Origin: Erinaceus europaeus
Taxonomy: Eukaryota; Chordata; Mammalia; Eulipotyphla; Erinaceidae
Length of the DNA: 64,000 bases
NCBI RefSeq assembly: GCF_950295315.1
Contig: NC_080171.1
Location: forward strand, 27,720,682-27,784,681
Reading direction: 5' to 3'
Shown: piece by piece, positions 61,101 through 64,000 of the stretch
Numbering within the stretch: the first letter of the stretch is position 1
Layout of the letters: every line of letters begins with the position of its first letter
Notes under the pieces: generated by a model
What the model was told of the DNA's origin: nothing
Databases searched by the model: none
What the model saw: the letters and a program-made list of their open reading frames with translations, nothing else
Made by a program: the position numbers and the translations under genes

Positions 61101-63989
61101 GTCCGCAGCGCCAGGTGGGTGGGATGTGGGGGGACGGGGACGGGGCGGCCACTGCATTGTCTGGGTTGTGGGGCAGCAGCTTTTCCCAGTGCCTCCAGTC
61201 TGGAGACCCTGTTCCTGTGGAGACCCCCTCCATTCCAAACTTCACCCTGGATCCATTTCCCTGGAGCAATTGCCACCCACAGCTCTAGGGGATCGGTGCC
61301 AGGGCTTGCTTACAGAATGCAGCCCCCTTCCCCAGACTGCGTTCCCATGGGTGCTCCTCTGAGTCTGGATCCTTCTTCATGCAGCTGTTCCCTGGCCGGC
61401 CACCCATCAGGAAGCTGTTGGAAATGCTACAGGAGTGGCTGGCCAACCTCCCCCTGGACAGGATTCCCTACAACGCCATCCTCGATCTGGTCAATAACAA
61501 GATGCGGGTGAGCCCAGTCCTGTCCTCTACCTAGCATGCAGCCACCTCTCAGGAAAGAGACTCTGGCCAGATGTGCCATGTCACCAGCATGGCTGTCCTC
61601 AGTTCCTTCTGGTCCCACCTAGCCATTTCACTGCCCCGTCATCATGGTGATACCGTAGTTTTCAGTAAACTGGTTTAAATCTTATCTCCACAAGGGGCCA
61701 GGCAGTAGCACACATGGTTAAGCACACACATTACAGAGTGCAAGGACTCAGGTTCAAGTCCTTGGTCCCCACTTGCAGGGGAAAAGCTTCACGAGTGGTG
61801 AAGAAAGGAAAAAACCTTATCACCACAATAAAATGATGTGTTGAACCAATGAGATAGCTCCTCCAGGTAGACCCCCCCACACACTACCACCACCACCACC
61901 ACACATACCGCTTGGGTATGTGATGGGGCAAGACTCAGTGTTGTTGTGTCTCTCCTTTAAAGAAGAGATGTGATGTACTCAGTAAGGTGTGGAAGCCCAG
62001 CTGGAGCAGCCCCCAGTACCCCGCCTTCACTAACCTCAGTAACTGCAGGATCCAGTCTGTCAGCACACTCACTCAGTGGGCCATATACTCTGGAGGTCCT
62101 CTGTGACCTTTCTCCCCCCCCTTAACTCCCAGTTGGAATTTATGGTTGTGGCCTCCAGGAGGTAATGTGTGGCCACTTTCACATGTTCCCACATAGGAAC
62201 ACATGAACCGGCTTCAGGCTCAGTCCCTCAAGTCCTTCCCTGCTGTCCTGGGGAAGCCTGGGCTGGCCAGTGCAGCCAGTGTTCTCAACTCAGAGTCATT
62301 ACCTTCCGTCTCAGGTGAGCTGTTCTCACCACAGGAGGAAGCAGCTCTCTGCTCAAAAAGAGAAGGACCCTCCCTGGTTTGACTGAGAATGTTATATCAG
62401 ACTTTTCACAATCAGTTCTCACCTACAAATTTCTTTTTCTTTCTTTCTTCCTTTTTTTTTTTTTTAAAGATGTATTTCTTTACATCTTTAAAAAAGATGT
62501 AAAGGAGACAGGACCACAGCATCTCCAGCATATATAGTGCCAGGAATCAAGCCCGGGTATTCGCACATGCAAGCCCTATGTTCTGCCACTGAGCCACCTT
62601 CCTGACCATTTACCTACACATTTCATCACAACTAACTTCTAATCTCAAAGGAAAGGGTGTCATCCTTTTGCTTCATAGTGCTGATATCTCAGGCTACAGG
62701 CTAGCACCTCCCTCCTCCTTGAAGATTGGTAAAACATAAGTCACATGTCCATGTTTTGAGAACTTGTTTATTACGAGGTGGACTTTCTCTGGTTGTTTGG
62801 TGTCAAATTTGGGCTGAACATGGTGAGGTACATAGGTCCCACAGGTGCAATCCATGGCGCTTTGCTTAATTATACCCTGTGTACCAGGAGATAGTCCATG
62901 CAGTTGGGGACACATTTTGCCATGCACAAGGACCCAGATTCAAGTCCCTGGCCACCGCATGGGAACGCTATGCAGAAAGGCCAAAACAGTGGAGCAGGGC
63001 TGGGGCACACATCCTTTACGTGCCTCTCCCTCCCTCTGTGTCTCTTACTCTTTATCTGGAAAAAAGCAAAGAGACCGTTGGAAAGCCCACCTAGAATGGT
63101 AAAATCATGCATGTATGAAGCCTCAGTAAAGCCTTAGCAGCAGAAAAAGAAAAAGTGTAATACTCTTTAAAAATCACTTCAATAACAGCAAATTTTTTTT
63201 TCTCTCCCTTTTGGGAAACGTGTAATACTCTTTTAAAATCACTTCAATAAAAGCAAATTTTTTCTCTCCCTTTTGGAAAAAAAAATTATATCCTGTGCAC
63301 TCACCATCCATCAAGACAGAGGACATCCACAAACTGTTGTTTTTTTTTTTTTTTAATTTTTATTTATAAAAAGGAAACACTGACAAAAACCATAGGATAA
63401 GAGGGGTACAACTCCACACAATTCCCACCACCAGAACTCCATATCCCATCCCCTCCCCTGATAGCTTTCCTATTCTTTATCCCTCTGGGAGTATGGACCC
63501 AGCATCATTATGGGGTGCAGAAGGTGGAAGGTCTGGCTTCTGTAATTGCTTCCACGCTGAACATGGGCGTTGGCAAGTCAGTCCATACTCCCAGCCTGTC
63601 TTTTTCTTTCCCTAGTGGGGTAGGGCTCTGGGGAAGTGAGGCTCCAGGACACATTGGTGGAGTTGTCTGCCCAAGGAGGTCTGGTTGGCATCATGGTAGT
63701 ATCTGGAACCTGGTGGCTAAAAAAGAGCTAACATATAAAGCCAAACAAATTGTTGACTAATCATGAACCTAAAGGCTGGAATATTACCCATCAACTGTTC
63801 TTAATGTTAGTGATTCAAGTATCTTTTGTTCTTTTAAGATTTCTGGAATATTCCTTACGAATCACATAAAGTGGGTTGGATGTCAAGGAAGCCAACCCGA
63901 GTTGAGGGGTTACACATGTTCTCTCTGGAAATTGTTCCACACTTTAACTGTAGAAGCCAGTACCCACCCCAAAGCGCTGGATGGCACAG
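42142..63989 (+). CDS. QSOX2: QSOX2, quiescin sulfhydryl oxidase 2, 3'-partial (exons 1-10)
   Basis: Exons 42142-42463, 52667-52767, 54617-54665, 55399-55504, 56457-56547, 57035-57180, 58907-59041, 59230-59359, 61385-61507 and 63839-63989 join in frame to 451 codons. Known role: a flavoprotein of the Golgi/secretory pathway that oxidises protein thiols to disulfides and reduces oxygen to hydrogen peroxide. Seen, in order: a Leu/Ala-rich signal peptide (about residues 34-50), thioredoxin domain 1 with WCGHC (Cys89, Cys92) and cis-Pro138 in FYPTF, the second thioredoxin-like domain without CxxC, the helix-rich region, and the start of the Erv/ALR domain. The distal CxxC, the rest of the FAD site and the C-terminal membrane anchor are past the window (human protein 698 residues). 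[20 protein letters not shown] and DIHFYPTF separate it from QSOX1. All exons look intact. Confidence 0.96.
42464..43925. other. QSOX2 intron 1, proximal part
   Basis: Unique-looking sequence without recognised elements apart from a CAG/CAA-rich run at 42830-42858. Confidence 0.35.
43930..44095 (-). mobile_element. Older SINE, reverse
   Basis: GATAACATAGCACCCTTTCA and reversed head GTAAGATATGTGCTCTCCCA. Confidence 0.5.
44520..44790 (-). mobile_element. Full-length SINE, reverse
   Basis: Tail TGTAGTTGTTATTGATGTCA, core, reversed B box GGCTTGAACCGGGATCC and head; flanks GTGAATTGGTTTT and GTGAATCGGGTTTT look like an imperfect target duplication. Confidence 0.85.
46020..46510. promoter_or_regulatory. 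AT-rich repeat-free block in QSOX2 intron 1, candidate enhancer
   Basis: Within GC-rich surroundings this block has clustered homeodomain-type words: GCTTAATTAATC (about 46253), TGTAATCATTTTC, CTAGTTAATG, ACCATAAATCGGGC and TTTATAGG, with no repeat and no ORF. The neighbouring gene in mammals, LHX3, is a developmental homeobox gene, so a remote enhancer is conceivable. Inference only. Confidence 0.3.
47720..47845 (-). mobile_element. Short SINE, reverse
   Basis: GAGAACCTAGAGCATCACTC and reversed head GCTTTATCTGCTGCAACACC. Confidence 0.6.
47888..48030 (+). mobile_element. Short SINE
   Basis: AGCTCAGTTGGATAGTGTGC head, CATGACCCAGGTTCAGGCC B box and CT tract. Confidence 0.65.
48032..48180 (+). 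mobile_element. Short SINE
   Basis: GTGGCAGCCTGGAGGTGGCA head, CTGAGTTCGATTCCCAGCA B box, CATAAAGAAATTAAG tail. Confidence 0.65.
48182..48475 (+). mobile_element. SINE with truncated head and GAAA array
   Basis: Starts inside the A-box region (CTGCGGCGCAGGGACCGGCG), has a near-consensus core, a shortened 3' module, an 18-A run and (GAAA)n to about 48470. Confidence 0.8.
48515..48725 (+). mobile_element. SINE (GTGGTACACCTAGTTG type)
   Basis: Head, B box GGTTCAAGCCCCC, core and AATAATAAATAAATA tail. Confidence 0.75.
48726..50920. other. QSOX2 intron 1, middle part
   Basis: Unique-looking sequence with a (GA)n microsatellite at 50527-50560; no gene recognised. Confidence 0.35.
50923..51200 (-). 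mobile_element. Full-length SINE, reverse
   Basis: Complete copy between GAAATGGAGC repeats (near 50901 and 51200), with reversed head TTAACCCGCTGCGCTGCCGC. Confidence 0.85.
51201..52666. other. QSOX2 intron 1, distal part
   Basis: Unique-looking sequence, a poly-C run at about 51861-51873; no gene recognised. Confidence 0.35.
52667..52767 (+). CDS. QSOX2: QSOX2 exon 2: rest of Trx1
   Basis: Acceptor CTGTTTTAG ends at 52666; donor CGG/GTGAGT at 52768. Encodes [20 protein letters not shown] to FYPTFR, including Cys120, Cys129 and cis-Pro138 next to the active site. Confidence 0.95.
54246..54422 (-). repeat. Repeat family A, copy 3
   Basis: Reverse copy: GGTTAATGGTTTACAGTCAA start, CTTTTACTTTGGTGCAATAC end; closest to copy 2. 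Confidence 0.6.
54440..54592 (-). mobile_element. Short SINE, reverse
   Basis: AAATATTTACTTATTTAAG tail, AGAACCAGAGCACATGCAGT, reversed head TTCATCTACTGTACCACCTC; it ends 24 bases before the exon 3 acceptor. Confidence 0.65.
54617..54665 (+). CDS. QSOX2: QSOX2 exon 3
   Basis: Acceptor TTCTCTCTTAG ends at 54616; donor AAAG/GTAAAA at 54666. 49 nt encoding [16 protein letters not shown], matching the QSOX Trx1 end. Confidence 0.95.
55122..55161. repeat. TG microsatellite
   Basis: TG dinucleotide run with minor interruptions in QSOX2 intron 3. Confidence 0.9.
55399..55504 (+). CDS. QSOX2: QSOX2 exon 4
   Basis: Acceptor GTCCGACAG ends at 55398, preceded by a TG repeat instead of a good pyrimidine tract; donor TTCA/GTACGT at 55505. 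Encodes [20 protein letters not shown] to ACPSLDPIQ, linking Trx1 and Trx2, with an NHT site. Confidence 0.95.
55532..56022 (+). mobile_element. SINE split by another SINE
   Basis: Outer copy 55532-55728 plus its hairpin 3' module at 55943-56005; inner copy 55730-55942 (GGCACACCTGGTTGAGCACA head, ATAAATAAATA tail). The outer element becomes continuous when the inner one is removed. Confidence 0.7.
56092..56374 (+). mobile_element. Full-length SINE just before QSOX2 exon 5
   Basis: AGATGTGGGCA precedes and follows the copy. Its A-rich end is about 83 bases before the exon 5 start. Confidence 0.85.
56457..56547 (+). CDS. QSOX2: QSOX2 exon 5
   Basis: A long pyrimidine tract and TAAAAG acceptor end at 56456; donor GAG/GTAACG at 56548. 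Encodes [20 protein letters not shown] and [10 protein letters not shown], the first strand-helix part of Trx2, with an NSS site. Confidence 0.95.
56640..56795 (+). mobile_element. Short SINE
   Basis: AGCTCACTTGGTTAGTGCAT head, CATGACCCAGGTTCAAGCCC B box, AAATAAATAAATAAG tail. Confidence 0.65.
57035..57180 (+). CDS. QSOX2: QSOX2 exon 6
   Basis: Acceptor ATGACCCAG ends at 57034; donor CAT/GTAAGT at 57181. Encodes [20 protein letters not shown] to [10 protein letters not shown], the rest of Trx2; [10 protein letters not shown] is a QSOX signature and holds an NGS site. Confidence 0.95.
57181..58906. other. QSOX2 intron 6
   Basis: Holds short SINEs at about 57755-57915 and 58010-58180 (both +) and otherwise unique sequence. 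Confidence 0.5.
58907..59041 (+). CDS. QSOX2: QSOX2 exon 7
   Basis: Acceptor CTCCCTCAG ends at 58906; donor ACAG/GTAAGT at 59042. Encodes [20 protein letters not shown] to IIWREFDR, the Trx2-to-helix-rich linker. Confidence 0.95.
59230..59359 (+). CDS. QSOX2: QSOX2 exon 8
   Basis: Acceptor CTCTCTCAG ends at 59229; donor AAG/GTACAT at 59360. Encodes [20 protein letters not shown] to FVTVIAK, the helix-rich region. Confidence 0.95.
59360..61384. other. QSOX2 intron 8
   Basis: Unique sequence except for the SINE at 60237-60560. No additional exon needed: exons 8 and 9 join in phase 0. Confidence 0.45.
60237..60560 (+). mobile_element. Long SINE with perfect hairpin 3' module
   Basis: Head GGTGGCACAGCGGGTTAAGT, core CACAAGCGGTGAAGCAGGTC, ACAA stretch, module 60485-60546 with exact GGCCTCCAGG and CCCTGGAGGC ends, short TA tail. 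Confidence 0.85.
61385..61507 (+). CDS. QSOX2: QSOX2 exon 9
   Basis: Acceptor CTTCATGCAG ends at 61384; donor CGG/GTGAGC at 61508. Encodes [20 protein letters not shown] to LVNNKMR, 41 codons in phase 0. Confidence 0.95.
61695..61815 (+). mobile_element. 3'-truncated SINE
   Basis: GGGGCCAGGCAGTAGCACAC head, GGTTCAAGTCCTTGG B box and GAGTGGTGAAG, then the homology stops at an A-rich patch. Confidence 0.65.
62505..62612 (-). mobile_element. Short SINE, reverse
   Basis: GACCACAGCATCTCCAGCAT core end and reversed head GTTCTGCCACTGAGCCACCT. Confidence 0.5.
62885..63085 (+). mobile_element. Diverged SINE
   Basis: TTTTGCCATGCACAAGGACC, AGATTCAAGTCCCTGGCC B box and CCTCTCCCTCCCTCTGTGTC tract. Confidence 0.5.
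63155..63280. repeat. Tandem duplication, two 65-bp units
   Basis: GTGTAATACTCTTTAAAAATC starts at 63155 and its near copy at 63220; both end in TCTCTCCCTTTTGG(G)AAA. A few differences only. Confidence 0.9.
63340..63790 (-). repeat. Repeat family B, copy 3
   Basis: Longest clean copy. A T run at 63337-63354 is its minus-strand poly(A), with TTTATAAATAAAAATT next to it. It then shares AATTCCCACCACCAGA and GGTGCAGAAGGTGGAAGGTC with copy 1. It ends about 50 bases before QSOX2 exon 10. Confidence 0.65.
63839..63989 (+). CDS. QSOX2: QSOX2 exon 10: start of the Erv/ALR domain
   Basis: Acceptor TTCTTTTAAG ends at 63838; donor ACAG/GTAAGC at 63990. Encodes [20 protein letters not shown] then [20 protein letters not shown], whose [12 protein letters not shown] pattern lies at the FAD-binding start of the Erv fold. 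The human residue before Cys is Pro; here it is Thr, a mild change. Confidence 0.95.
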
Positions 63990-64000
63990 GTAAGCCACCC

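Overview
The window is vertebrate nuclear DNA, almost certainly from a hedgehog (Erinaceidae, probably Erinaceus). The exon-intron structure and CpG-island promoter are mammalian. Dozens of interspersed copies belong to the tRNA-derived SINEs typical of Erinaceidae (GGTTCGAGCCCC B box, TGAAGCAGGTCTGCAGGTGTCTGTCTTTCTC core). There is also a piece of a Vingi-type non-LTR retrotransposon, a clade described from hedgehogs. Two protein-coding genes lie on the + strand. Their order and relative orientation match CCDC187 and QSOX2 of human 9q34.3, seen from the opposite strand of the human chromosome.

Layout: (1) about 1-35780 is the 3' part of CCDC187, a coiled-coil protein I believe is related to CEP350. 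I chained 22 exons by splice sites and codon phase; all join in frame (about 1574 codons), ending in a 1.8-kb Ser/Pro-rich terminal exon. The 5' end is outside the window. Introns hold SINE clusters, a Vingi copy nested in a SINE (about 9.1-9.9 kb) and an antisense L1 ORF2 remnant truncated at both ends (18.8-21.3 kb). (2) 35781-42141 is intergenic: a solo retroviral LTR with a 6-bp target duplication (36042-36442), nested SINEs, and a non-repetitive AT-rich block around 39.2-39.9 kb that could be regulatory. (3) About 41.93-42.56 kb is the CpG-island promoter of QSOX2 with repeated GC-box/CGTCA units and a YY1-like motif over the ATG. (4) 42142-63989 holds QSOX2 exons 1-10 of an expected 12, with a 10.2-kb first intron. 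The window stops at the exon 10 donor, inside the Erv/ALR part, so the flavin-proximal CxxC and the transmembrane C-terminus lie beyond the edge.

The genes look independent: CCDC187 is probably structural (function poorly known), and QSOX2 is a secretory-pathway sulfhydryl oxidase. The unusual content is in the mobile DNA: several SINE families with different heads share a 3' module able to fold into a hairpin, one SINE has an internally amplified B-box region, two further repeat families each have three copies here, and many insertions keep readable target duplications. I found no convincing new biological system. Exon edges come from reading splice motifs, phase and remembered homologues, not from alignment.
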